Of a stretch of 64,000 nt of DNA, positions 36,667 to 48,000 are shown in pieces. The position numbers were made by a program, and so were the translations under genes. This DNA is from Epiperipatus broadwayi (taxonomy: Eukaryota > Onychophora > Udeonychophora > Euonychophora > Peripatidae), in contig JAQFVV010006850.1 in NCBI GenBank assembly GCA_028023455.1, positions 62,001-126,000 on the forward strand. Direction: 5' to 3'. Below the pieces are notes generated by a model. That model had not been told where the DNA came from. It saw only the letters and a list, made by a program, of their open reading frames with translations, and made no database searches. Numbering within the stretch: the first letter of the stretch is position 1; each line of letters begins with the position of its first letter.

Positions 36667-36894
36667 TAAGCAAGAAAATTTGTTCTAGCTGAATAACATG
36701 AAACGGCCATTCCCTATATCAAATTGGGCTCTTAACAGTCTGTTCCAATGACATTTTTTATTTATACATATATATCCTCACAACAACAATCCTAGTTTAT
36801 ATTAAACTATTCTAAAACAAAACTATTACACTATTATATGACAATCCCTACTTTCGCATCCGGTTCAGATACGATTGTCTGACTGTGCCAACTT

Positions 36895-37987
36895 TGTTGT
36901 GTATTTGACTATGAAGCTGACTACCAACAATTACCACAAAATTATAAATTACCATCACATTATTAATAATGACTAAATATATTTATTTACATATTATACA
37001 TCACCATAAATTAAGGTTTAATTGAGTAACAATCATATTTACTTTATTTACACATATAACAAAATAGTCCTTGATTTAAAGTTTTTCCTTCACTGATCAT
37101 ATTGCCACTGAACAACTAATCCGTCCATTGTACTAGTGGTAACATTAAGTGAATTTTAAAGTTTATACTCACAGTTATATTACAAAACACAGTCCTTTTG
37201 GGCCTTTTCAGGCATATATAAATAATAGAAGACCGGTGCAGACTATTAACACTTTCCCTAGCTGGTTATCTTTAACATTCAGAGGCATGGGCTCTGGAAT
37301 ACATCCATCACTGCAGAAAAGTCAGGTCACTTTTCCCTGAGCTTTCCTCAATGTCCTTATGACATCCACGACACAGTGACAACAGCAGTTTACGATGAGC
37401 AGAGAAAAGGTGACATTTCTATTTTTAGTGCGCACTATTTATACTTTTTCCTTGCTTGATATCATTAATAAATTACTGTACTTCCATTTGGCTAGTGCAT
37501 CTTTACAATGATGATTAGTATCCAGCTTTTAATTACTTTATTCACATTCCTTAGTAATTAGCTTTAAATATTTTATCCGTTTGTTTGCTTCTAAAATTAG
37601 TTTAATGTTTGATTTTAAACAATATACAGTTTTGTCTGTCTCTTAAACCATTAGTTATATCCGCCTTCTAATTAATAACTTGGTTTATTTTTCGACAATC
37701 TTTTGTAGAATGCTTTTAACCTACGATCTTTGTCTGTTTAAGTTTGATTTAACTGCCAAACATCTTTTTTTGTTGATATTAAACTTAAACTAAAAATTAT
37801 CTAAAATAAAATTTCTTTATTTTTTACCGAATCTAATTTCTATTCATTTTAAATTTATTAGCAATCTTTTTTATTGCTTTTAAAACTTAGATATGTATTT
37901 ACATTTCATTGTTATTTTTTTCTGGAGTAAACTTAGCTTTATAACTTGTAACTATGGAGTTACTAAAGCCTATATATATTTTCTGCA
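36895..37987 (-). repeat. 5' LTR of Ty3/gypsy element
   Basis: Partner of 31766-32880, starting TGTTGTGTATTT and ending TTTTCTGCA. Flanking bases AAAAT (37988-37992) match CAAAT (31761-31765) at four of five positions, consistent with a 5-bp target duplication. Just inside, the minus strand reads TGGCACAGTCAG (about 36878-36889), a TGG-starting primer-binding site. I cannot name the tRNA. The two LTRs differ at many positions, so the insertion is old. Confidence 0.85.
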
Positions 37988-38126
37988 AAAATGATGTTTA
38001 ATTATTTATTGTTTACAGAGAAAGAAGAAAATGAATAATTTGATATTCCTAGAGATATATGAATAATAGAGATCATTAAAGCATATTTTGTTTGATTGTC
38101 AGAAAGAATGATGGGTAATAATATCT

Positions 38127-38480
38127 GAATACTATTATAAACAAAGCAAAGCAAAACTCCATATAGTAGTGCCACCTGTGCTAAACAGAGTAATCAATGG
38201 ATGCCAGAAGGCTTGTGCATAAAATCCCTATCTAATGCCTACTCATCCAACATCCCCAGACTAGTTTCTGGCTTGTGGCCTTCATCAGTGAGGAGCTTTG
38301 GATCTGAAAGCACTGCCAAAAACTAGTCTGGCGATGTTGGATGAGTAGGCATTAGATAGGGATTTTATGCACAAGCCTTCTGGCATCCATTGATTACTCT
38401 GTTTAGCACAGGTGGCACTACTATATGGAGTTTTGCTTTGCTTTGTTTATAAACAATTATGTGCTAGTATTGGAGATGTG
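38127..38480. repeat. Palindromic hammerhead (family 1) mini-element
   Basis: A near-perfect inverted repeat: 38127-38270 and 38320-38455, with ACAAAGCAAAGC at one end and GCTTTGCTTTGT at the other. A central stretch of about 50 bp contains the complete minus-strand hammerhead. The right half starts inside helix II, so only the left half has the full ribozyme. The arms are nearly identical, implying either recent origin or gene conversion. Confidence 0.85.
38245..38303 (-). ncRNA. Hammerhead ribozyme, family 1 (complete, best copy)
   Basis: Minus strand, 59 nt. The outer helix I AUCCAA/UUGGAU (plus 38298-38303 with 38245-38250) is perfect. An internal loop AGC/UG follows. The inner helix I UCCUCA/UGGGGA (38289-38294 with 38253-38258) has six pairs, one G-U. 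The core is CUGAUGA (38282-38288). Helix II is GGC/GCC with loop CACAA, flanked by an A-A. G12-A14 lie at 38266-38268, helix III is A-C/G-U with loop UA, and C17 is at 38259. All core bases are canonical. The internal loop opposite the helix II loop is where natural type-I hammerheads make activating tertiary contacts. Confidence 0.85.
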
Positions 38481-38489
38481 ATCATGTGA

Positions 38490-39600
38490 ATACTATTATA
38501 GTAATAGATTATAAATGAATAAATATAGCATGTCAAGCACTATAATTCTTTAATATAATTTGAATACTCTATAAGAAGAGTGAACTTATTTTAAAAGTAA
38601 ATAGTTTTATAAAGTGATGATTTAAGTTAGTTATTTCAGTAGCTATATTTTTTTTTATTTAAATGTACATTTGAAATGTTAAAATATACCAGAAACGGAA
38701 AAATAAAGGCTTTGCTGGTATATAAACGATATGTCTTGTCTTTTCAATGTAATGTTACATGTTAAATTTTGAATAAGTGCTAATTTTAACTTAAATTTTA
38801 TAGTTAATAGGCATTACTATAATTATAATAACTTTCTACAAAAAATGTGAAGCGTATTACTAGTTGAATAAATTGTACTGTATTTATTTATTGTTATTGT
38901 AACAATGGAATATCGATGACGTAATGTTAGAAAAATAATAGTATTACTACTATAATGTATATCGTATTCTATTTTCTACATCAAATAGTCAGAATGAAGG
39001 CTATTTAATGTTTATTTTTATTATGTTTTCTTATGTAAACATTTTAATCTAATTAATTTTCTTTTATATTGAAAATATTTTAAGTTTTATATATACCCTA
39101 TATATTAAATTTATATTGTTGTAAATATAGTATATTGTTAATAATACAATTGTTAATGTTTTTGGAATTCATATTGTCTTCAGAGTTTTATTTGTTAATG
39201 TGTTCCAGTATTTTTTTTTTTTTTGAATCTTATTATCTACACACATGATTTATAAAAAATATTTGGATCATTATAGTATTGTGCATGATTAATAAAAATA
39301 TATTATTCTAACTATTATTAATACTACAGAATATCATATTATTGTTAATTATGAAGATTATACAATACTAATTTTAAAATATTTAATATTGAAATTATAT
39401 TAAGAATATGATATTTTCTGTGAATGCCACATAAGAAATAAAAGATTTTTATAGCATAATATGATAGGAAATGTTTTAGACTTTATTTAAAATATTTTAT
39501 AAGATGTTTTATAAAAATTTATAATTTTATTTACGTTTATTGAAGAATATTAATAGTCAAATAGATGTATGATTTTGAGAATCATTAAAATATTTTAATT
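38490..39600. other. AT-rich intergenic stretch
   Basis: No coding frame or transposon end recognised. Confidence 0.5.
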
Positions 39601-39601
39601 G

Positions 39602-39682
39602 TTTTTTTTTTAATGTGTCAAAGCGTCGGCCGGGAAGCAAACCCGGGACAACTGCTTGTAAGGCAGCGTGCTAATCACTCGA
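39602..39682 (-). repeat. tRNA-headed SINE with poly(A)
   Basis: Minus strand: AGTGATTAGCACGCTGCCTT (D-arm to anticodon stem), a TAC-like anticodon region, and GGGTTTGCTTCCCGG as the T arm with B box, then CGACGCTTTGACACATT and a poly(A). The 3' extension matches that of the SINE at 40982 (ATGCTATGACACATGG plus poly(A)), so both belong to one short SINE family. No clear target duplication was seen here. Confidence 0.65.
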
Positions 39683-39762
39683 TTGTTCGTTGTTGATTTG
39701 GAAGAGTGATTGAATATATGTAAGATTCCTCATAATATTTAACTACATGGTATTATTTTGTC

Positions 39763-39849
<87 letters not shown>
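39763..39849. repeat. (TTA)n microsatellite
   Basis: A nearly pure array of about 29 TTA units, ending in an imperfect ATAATAATTATTATT stretch. Confidence 0.95.
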
Positions 39850-39850
<1 letters not shown>

Positions 39851-40967
39851 ATAATTATTATTATTATTTTATAATAAATTTTATAGATTATTTAATTTGG
39901 ATTATTTTTTGTGTGTTATGAGACACGAGAGTATTACAAGATAGTTTTGTTTTATAAATTAAGTAGAAGCAATATTCTTATGCCATTGAAAGTATATCTT
40001 CCGGGATGCATCTTCAATGTTAAACCAACAGTGTACCTTGCTGAATATCTCATGCAAAGGTTTCATAATTTTTTTGGTAGTATTTTAATCGAACCATTTT
40101 TTTAAATAGTAAATAAAGAGCTAGTCGTAATTTAAATTGTTAGTATAATAAATGAGTTGGGAATCCAATTTGAACTTTAGTATTTAGTTTATGTGTTTTG
40201 ATTTTCTTAGATTATTTAAATAAGATAAATTATTTTAAATATTATTCTGAGCTAGTCAAAGTATTGTTTAATGAATATTGTTTCGATAAGTTGATCGTAA
40301 ATTAGATGTAGTATTTTTATCAAGGTTAGCCGTAGTCGCTAAGAGTGCTATACATACATACATATATATATGAATGTGTATTAAAGTGAGAATTTAAACA
40401 AATGTTGAGCTGAAGTAGTATCTATCTTAAAGTACTTTTTTTTCGGATAATAACAAGTCTTTGATCAGAGAACATATTTTCTATATGAGTCACCTTGCAC
40501 ATTTATTTATATTTTACAGCTTAAACTGTATTAATATATACTTTACGTGCATATGAATGAAACTTCACATAGTAATAATTATTACTAATATTTATAATTT
40601 GAATAATCGATAATATTCCTCTCATTATAGCATCATTTTCTTTTAATTTACTGCATTCAGTTACTTCCTTTAGTTTAAAGATTAATCACCGGTCATCTTT
40701 GCTCATCAGCTATGCACTAGAGAATTGTGTACTAATGCAAACGCTGGTCCTTTAATTAGATACATATCAATTCTGATTCCAATCTTCTATTTTTGTTTTC
40801 TAATTTTTTATTCTTTTCTTATCTTGGAATTTCCATACCTGCACATGTATATAGTGTTGAGTGATGATGATAATTAAATGTAAAGTTTAAGAATTTTATA
40901 AAATATACAAGTTTTGAACATAATGAAAATAACTGGTATGATTTAATAATATCAATAAGTGCGTGCT
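39850..40967. other. AT-rich intergenic stretch
   Basis: The frame at 39911-40105 has no recognisable family. Nothing else seen. Confidence 0.45.
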
Positions 40968-40981
40968 AAACAATATGCGCA

Positions 40982-41094
40982 GTCTTGCGTTGTTAGCCGA
41001 GAGGTATCGCAGCTGCCATGCAAGCAAATAGTTGGTTGCAGACGGTTGTGGGTTCGCGTCCCGGCCGATGCTATGACACATGGAAAAAAAAAAA
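40982..41094 (+). repeat. tRNA-headed SINE, young insertion with perfect TSD
   Basis: A tRNA-like head with A box TTAGCCGAGAGG, a Leu/Ser-like long variable arm and B box GGTTCGCGTCC is followed by CCGGCCGATGCTATGACACATGG and poly(A). The flanks repeat exactly: AAACAATATGCGCA at 40968-40981 and 41095-41108. A perfect 12-14 bp target duplication plus poly(A) shows LINE-type target-primed integration, and the lack of change suggests it is recent. It could also be called a tRNA retropseudogene. Confidence 0.85.
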
Positions 41095-41409
41095 AAACAA
41101 TATGCGCAAAAAAAGTAAATTTACACATGCGTTTGCACTTATATAATTTTGTTTATTAATTAATTAATAATAAATAAAATAAAAATAATGAATTAAAGCA
41201 AAGTATATTATCTATAAAAACAAAATAAAATCTAATAAAAAGTAGGTTTAAAAAAATTACAACTTAATGAAATAAAAATAAAAATATGTATATAATAAAT
41301 TAAAGGCAGATCAAAATGTTTATTATGTATTTTTTTATATGAGTAACCTATAGTAATTTGATATTTTAAAAAAAATTGCTGCATTAATATCTGCAGATAT
41401 GTTTTTGTT

Positions 41410-43500
41410 GTACGTCTCAAATATGCTGTTTATTGTGGAGTGCTTTGCCTGTATGTGCTTAATATGATTTCCCAAGTGCATGTTACTGCTGGACAGATAT
41501 GAATTAGATGATGCTGTGTTTATTCTTCTCTATGACATAGCTTGCAGAAATGATCAATTGTTGTATACAGACTATGTTATCATAGGAAGTGGAATGTGGG
41601 TAGGGAGTATAAGTTAAGTTTCAGAAGGCAGTCAAAAATTTTGGCTCTAAAGATCATTTTTTGAATCTATGAACTAACAGTCTAATAGTTATTCCTAGCA
41701 TTGGGAAGGGATAATCAACAGATGGATTTAAATATAGTTGATTGTGAATGCTCCAGTAGGTATACTTACCTGCATTAAATAGTGATATTTACTTTGTAAT
41801 AGGCATATGAGTGGTGACATGAATCCATGTGATGAGAGTGGTCTGTCTGTTGGTATTATGTGTGTGATACATTCTAGTGCTGGAAATAATCTTATAATGG
41901 CAGTTATGAGAATTATACTCTTTTAAATATGGAAAACTTGTATGGAGTGATGGCCCAGTTCATTTTGTGCTAGTGGAAAACTAAGGCATTTGGCAGAGAT
42001 AAAAACAGACTTCCTTTGCCATTGCAATTTGCAACAAAATGAAGAAATATAGGAGTTAAAAGAATTGGAAAACTTGATAAATAGACATGTAGTCGGCTAT
42101 TTTTGTAATAATTAGCTGGCTGAAAGACAAATTTTTGAATATAGTTATATATATATATAGTTATCCTTTCAGCATCATTTTAAAGGCTTTTGTGAATTTT
42201 CAGCCTCATATCAATAGTTCCAAGATAAAAAGGGAATCCAAGAAAGGCAGAAGTTTGACTCTGATAAATTTGTGCATATGCCTTGCCAATGTAAAAAAAA
42301 ACACGTAGAGGTTTTGTTCAAATTAAATATAAGCTGAAATTCTGCAGTGTAGTCATATATTTTTTGTAGAATAGGTGATTGCTTTTTGGAGGTGAGGAAA
42401 GCAGTGATATCATCCATGTAAGCAAAGCAGAGTATATGTAATCTAGTATTTGGAATTTGAATTCCTGGAATTTTGTTTACAAAAGGACTTATGTAAAACA
42501 TAAATAATGAGGTGCTGAGTGGTGAACCCTATGGCACTGATTGGCTGGGAACAAAAGAAAATTATGCTCTGTCATTGAAAGTTATATGAACTTCAAGCTT
42601 AGTAATACATTGGTAAATTCATATAGAAAAGTAGGAGATATCATTGTTGAGAGCATGTGAATTATAATCTCAATTGAGACTGAATCAAAGGCAGCTTCAG
42701 TATAAATTTGTACAGTTATCAAAACATATTTTTTCTGTTCTTGAACTGAGTTTAAAATTATATTAAGTAAGAGAGCTGCTTGGCCTATTGATGAGTTTTT
42801 CTTGGCATACTGCATAGATGATATAAGAGGGAATATGTGTACTTCTATTTTTTTCAGTACTATCTCAAGAATTTTAATAACAAGGGTCCCCATGTGGATA
42901 GGTGACAGGTTGGATACATTGGATATCTGAGCAGGTTTTTTATTGAATGAAACTAGATATATAGGATATAAATTTTATATATAACTTTTGTAGTAGGAAA
43001 TTAGCTTAGTCACAGAGGTATGTAATAGTGAAATGACTAAGGTGTGTGAGGAAAATTTGGGTATGTCATGGGTCCCAGGGTGACAAGTGTTTGGTGCTGT
43101 GGCAAGCTGAATAACAAAATAAGCAATATTGAAGAATGTATTGGATTTCAACTGTCCAAAGACGTCTATTTTGGTTTTAAAAACACTGTATGTTTGTAAT
43201 TTCTGTTTAAAATGCTTATAAATTGACTCTATCATGTTATATCTAGCATTGATTATTCCATCAACTTCCAGAGCTAGAGGATCTCTGTGGAGGTGTAGCC
43301 TAAAGTTCACTGGATGTATATACGAGTTCTTGTGTGTTTTTGAGTCAGGCAGATTTTCTTTTTTTGGTTGCTAGGTATTCTTTCAGTGAATTGCATGGCT
43401 TGTTATATAAATATGTAAGTTTTTGAATGTGTGTAGGTATTTCATGTAGATTGGTACATGGTAATTCACCTGTGCAGTTCATCAGCTAAGCCTAGTAGTT
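41410..43500 (-). pseudogene. LINE relic, R2-like reverse transcriptase
   Basis: Minus strand in order: frame 42975-43310 (upstream region), frame 42582-42893 with a KILEIVLKKIEVHIFP stretch and motif A EAAFDSV (about 42690), frame 42211-42501 with YISPFVNKIPGI and motif C AYMDD (about 42410), then near 41550 CKLCHREE followed by HHLIHICPA, a C-terminal Cys-His knuckle typical of R2-clade elements. Frames are broken by stops and shifts, and no endonuclease domain was recognised. The 3' end is near 41410. The clade assignment is tentative. Confidence 0.7.
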
Positions 43501-43739
43501 TGGATGATGGGAGGTAGCATGCATGATGTGATTGATGTAAAGGAAAATATATTTATAAATGAGATATATCACTGGACAAAATTAAGAGGCATATCTTTAA
43601 GTTTAAATAGCATTATGTATAATTCTGAGTATAAGAATTCAGTGGTGTTTATAGAGAGGAGTATTCTAGTTGTTTTGTCAAGACTAATAATGCACATACA
43701 ACAACTATTATTATTATTGTTGTTGTTGTAAAGAATTTA

Positions 43740-44618
43740 GAAAGAAAGTGAATACAATAAAAATAAAGCAATATTATATTTTTGTTAACATATATAATAG
43801 CAGAGAACTAATTATCAGCCAGGTTTGCTGATTGGTTGAATTATGGGACATGAGGGAAAACTTAAAAACTTTGCATTTTAAAATTGTACAAAAGTCTTAT
43901 TTAAAATGATTTTATGTACAAAACAATAGATATAATAAAAGTAAATTATATATTAAATCAAATAAATATATGTTCCTATATTAATCTAGCTCCCAATGTT
44001 TTTCTATGAGAATATTTATAAACCAAAATAAAGCATATAGTATTCACTATGATCATTCATATAGTTGTCTCAATGCTCATCTATAGGATTAGCTTTGACA
44101 GGTAAAATAAATAACCGAATTTATAGCATTGCATAATAATATATGGATTTTTAATAGAATAAAAGATTTCAGAATGAAGAAATGTATATATTGGTTAATG
44201 TAGTTTTTATTCGCATCAACTTTTATATTATTTAAGATAAAAACGTTTTTATCGTAACACATATAAATTATAAATAATAACGTAGCTTAAACCACGGCAC
44301 TATCATTTCCAAACACAAAAGAAAGTCTTTTTAAAATATAGAATGGATCACTCTATCTTTTTCATCCAAGGTATATGTATGGGCCAATTTGAAGCATTTG
44401 GAAATGAGAGCATTAAGATTTTGATTAACCACTTTAGTAAATATCCAGCTTATGTTAAATTAAAAAAAAAAAAAAAATTATTGTAGTTTAGATTTATTGC
44501 CATCCAATACCCATTGATTTATTCACTGATTATATCTTATAGAATTAAAAAAAAGAAACGCAAGTCTAAAAATGAGTTAGTATAAGAATAACTAAAAATA
44601 AGCAGTATATATATATAT
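43740..44618. other. AT-rich intergenic stretch
   Basis: Just left is a short (TTA)/(TTG) run at 43706-43730. There is a poly(A) run at 44462-44476. No gene recognised. Confidence 0.45.
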
Positions 44619-45068
44619 CAGGTTTTTACATATATAAAACTTATTTTGTTTTTCATAAATGTACCTTTAAAGTTTTCTTGCAATGATATAGATTGCAGAA
44701 GCTTTCACTATGTGGAGAATCTGAACTGATATCAGACCCATATAGCTATCTAGTTTGATAGGCTGAGTTTGAAGACATTTAGGTGTCTAAAAAATTCATG
44801 CTTGCAAACTGATAGAAACGTTTTGCATAAACGCTTGGAGTTAATATTTAGGTCTAGTTTCTAACTTCTATCCCTCACTGATGAGAGCAAATCAGCTTGA
44901 AATCAGCTGATCTGAGGGTGGAGCAAAATGAAAGAGAGTGAATATTGACTCTGACGTTTATGTAAACAAATACGCTTGTTTGGAGGTCTTGGTAAAGCTC
45001 CATCTATTGATCATTAATACAAGCGATAGCAGGTTTTTACGTATATAAAACTTGTTTTTGTTTTTCAT
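44619..45068 (+). repeat. 1.1-mer of a 411-bp hammerhead unit (family 2)
   Basis: The first 39 bases (CAGGTTTTTACATATATAAAAC...) recur at 45030-45068, so the insertion is one 411-bp unit plus a 39-bp start of the next. This is the slightly-over-monomer form expected from reverse transcription of a circular or concatemeric RNA. It contains a complete hammerhead at 44872-44918 and shares the CCATATAGCTAT..GAAGACAT block with the array at 11115-11990. Confidence 0.75.
44872..44918 (+). ncRNA. Hammerhead ribozyme, family 2 (complete)
   Basis: Helix I CCCUCA (44872-44877) pairs perfectly with UGAGGG (44913-44918). The core is CUGAUGA (44878-44884). Helix II is GAGC/GCUU (44885-44888 with 44895-44898), loop AAAUCA. 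G12-A14 lie at 44899-44901. Helix III is AUC/GAU with loop AGCU. U16.1 is 44911 and C17 is 44912, with cleavage predicted after 44912. All conserved bases are present. It differs from the 11292 copy in nearly every helix base while keeping all pairings, i.e. compensatory change. Confidence 0.85.
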
Positions 45069-45069
45069 A

Positions 45070-48000
45070 TATATATATAAAAGATGAAAAGATGTATTAA
45101 CATTTTCTTTAGAAATTATTTAGTGGAATGTCAGGATCTTTAGTAATCAATGAAAAGAAAAAAAGATATGAAAATAGACTGGAAAAATGTTTAATACCAA
45201 TTCTGACCTACAGTTTGTCCTAAAGTCAATAAATTATACAATTTAATTAAATACATAGTTGATCATTTAGTATTAAAGCTATATAGCAATACAAGTAAAA
45301 TAAGCTTGAACTCAAAATGCGTTTGAGATTTTAAGATTTTAGGTTGAGCAACATAATAAAAGTGAAACTGATCACCAAATGGTTAAAGAAAAAAATCAGT
45401 ACCTTCTAAAAAAAGAAAACCAGAAAAGCAGAAATTAGTTGTAAAGATTTAATTCAGGCTTTTTAGTCACGGAGACCTTCATAAGTCTGGTCAAAGGCAT
45501 ACGTGCCAGAGACCGGCTGCTTGCACCAGAATGGTTATACAAAGAGACTTGGTCCAGAATTGATCTTCCAAGCGTTTGATCTTATGAACATTTACAATCA
45601 GCTATGCAGTATACCATGTATGAAACCAGCATCATGAAACTATGTAAACTTTGTTAATAATTTTTTTTTATATATAAAAAAAGTATAGAATGATTTTATT
45701 AATATCTATGTTCAAATTCTAAAATTGATGACAGGTGTTGCTATCTAATTTAATATAGGCTGGGAAATTTAGCTGATTTGATATTAGTTTTGAACTTTTT
45801 ATTATTATTTTTTTGTTTTGTTTTAGAAACTGTACACTTAATTTAAAAGTAAAATGTGAAGTTTAACATTTGTATGCAAATACACTTATATCTGTATATG
45901 TCAATAGTTTGTTGTATGCAAATCGGAGCTAAACATTTAATACATTTTGTTTGCTTATGACAAGTCCTTCAAAATCAGAATATATTTTTTTCCCCACCAG
46001 GAAATAAATAAATTTCAAAAGACATGTATTTAAAAGCAGTATACAATACAAGAATAAATATATATGTTTTCTTTTTTGTTGTTTACAACTTAATAATTTA
46101 TTGTATTTATCAAGATTTGTCAGTAGATTGATGAAATTTATGACAGTAGACAAAACTATCCTTATAACTGACTATAAAAGTGGTTATTATTTGAACTTTT
46201 TTATTAAAGTTAGTAAATACAGGCGATATTAAGTGCAGTATATTTCGACAATTGGTAAGTTAATAGATTAATATTCTATTCTTCTACATTATAGTGGACT
46301 TATTATCTCATGATTTTTTGTATATGTTCTAAGGTATTCTTTAGAATAACATTAATCTTTGGTGTAAAAATACCACATCTGCATGCTATCTTCTCAATCT
46401 TTTTAAATTCAGGATGGTTAAAACTTGAACATTTTTTTAAAGATTGAAATCATATTTAGGATTTTCTTTCAGGAATTTATTCCATAGTAGACTAAGATAA
46501 CCATTCAATACTGGGTCAAAAAATAAGTATCAGATACTTATAGAAAAATAAAAATATGAACTGTTGTCACCTAATAACCACTGAGTCTGAAGAATAGTGT
46601 CTTTCTCTGTGAAACATTTATCCTTGAAGTACTTATTTAAAAGGCTGATCTACTCATTTCATTTCTGAATGTGATTTTACAGTATTAAGTTTAACCCTTT
46701 CATAATAATATATTGTTTTATTTTTTCACTTATTTTTGTTTTTTCTTTCATTTACAATATGCAAAAACATTTTAATAGTTAAGCAGTACAATTAATGACC
46801 AATTATTCCTTACTGAAATAAGTAACGATTTATACTATGTCAGAATATCATGAGTGATGAGAATAGTGGTTAAATAAGCAGATAAGAAATAAAACATACT
46901 ATTAAAATAAAGGCTAAATTTTAACAAATGTATATTAGTATTATCAAATTATATTAAGAAATATAGATACATTAATTAAATGCACTTATACTAGAAAATG
47001 AGCTTAATAAATAATAAGACCAGGTATGGGCAGCATATGTCCCTAGGTTCGGTCTTAGACCCTTATTGGTGAAAGCAATGAGTAAATTTTCATCCTCTTA
47101 TTTGATTCAGTTTAGCAACATCTTAGAAGATGGATAATAAGTCTCCTTATGCTTATCCAATTATCTTTTTATTTTCTATAATTCCCAGATAATAAGGTTA
47201 TAATCCACTTAAATTGTTTTTACATTCTCAAGGAATTTATAATCCATTAATGATTTTAATTAATATTTCCTGTTTAATTAATCATTTGCTTTCTACAATA
47301 ATGAACTATTAGGATAATCTGTTGATGATTTAATTAGCATCTGTTATCTATTTAATCATCTGCTTTCTGAAATTATGAACAATTGGGATTTACTCTTTTC
47401 TAATCCGCTATATAGTATAATATTTTCTAACTCACCAAATCTCAACATACAACATATTATATGAATTTTATTATTTAATTCATTATTATATTTAAATGCA
47501 CCCAATGATATATCACAACTACCACCACATCAGAAATAAGGTTTTCTGATAAGACTCTTTTTTTAAAGCTAAGTTAATATTATTCTGCTTCATGTGAACA
47601 TGCTGGTAGTTATTATTAACGGTATTATTTTTATTGCTGGGATACTCCTTTATTTCTGCAATCTCATTTCCTCAAGTTTGTGGAGGGTTTGATGTTTAAA
47701 TGTTAGGTTTTATCACTCATTCCATTTTTTCCAGCTAGATAAGTTTTTTTTCTCTTTCTTGGCAAATATAAATATGGTTTACATTTTTTATATAATAAGA
47801 TTGTTTTTTTGAAATGGGTCTTAACAAGATAGATGTCCCTCTATTATACTCTTCATCCAGTTCTTGCCTATAATAATTTTTATTCTCACATTTTCTCCAA
47901 CAACATTTTGACAGCATGGCATAGCTGGCATCCATATGAATGTTATCTTATGGTAAAATAAAGAAAGCTTTGTTCAAATTTTTTCCAAACCTCATCTCAA

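Noticed and set aside
40690-40720. CUGAUGA on the minus strand near 40703
   Set aside because: No GAAA box, helix II or helix I can be formed; isolated heptamer.
47020-47110. GC-richer patch resembling a transposon end
   Set aside because: No inverted partner or target duplication was found.
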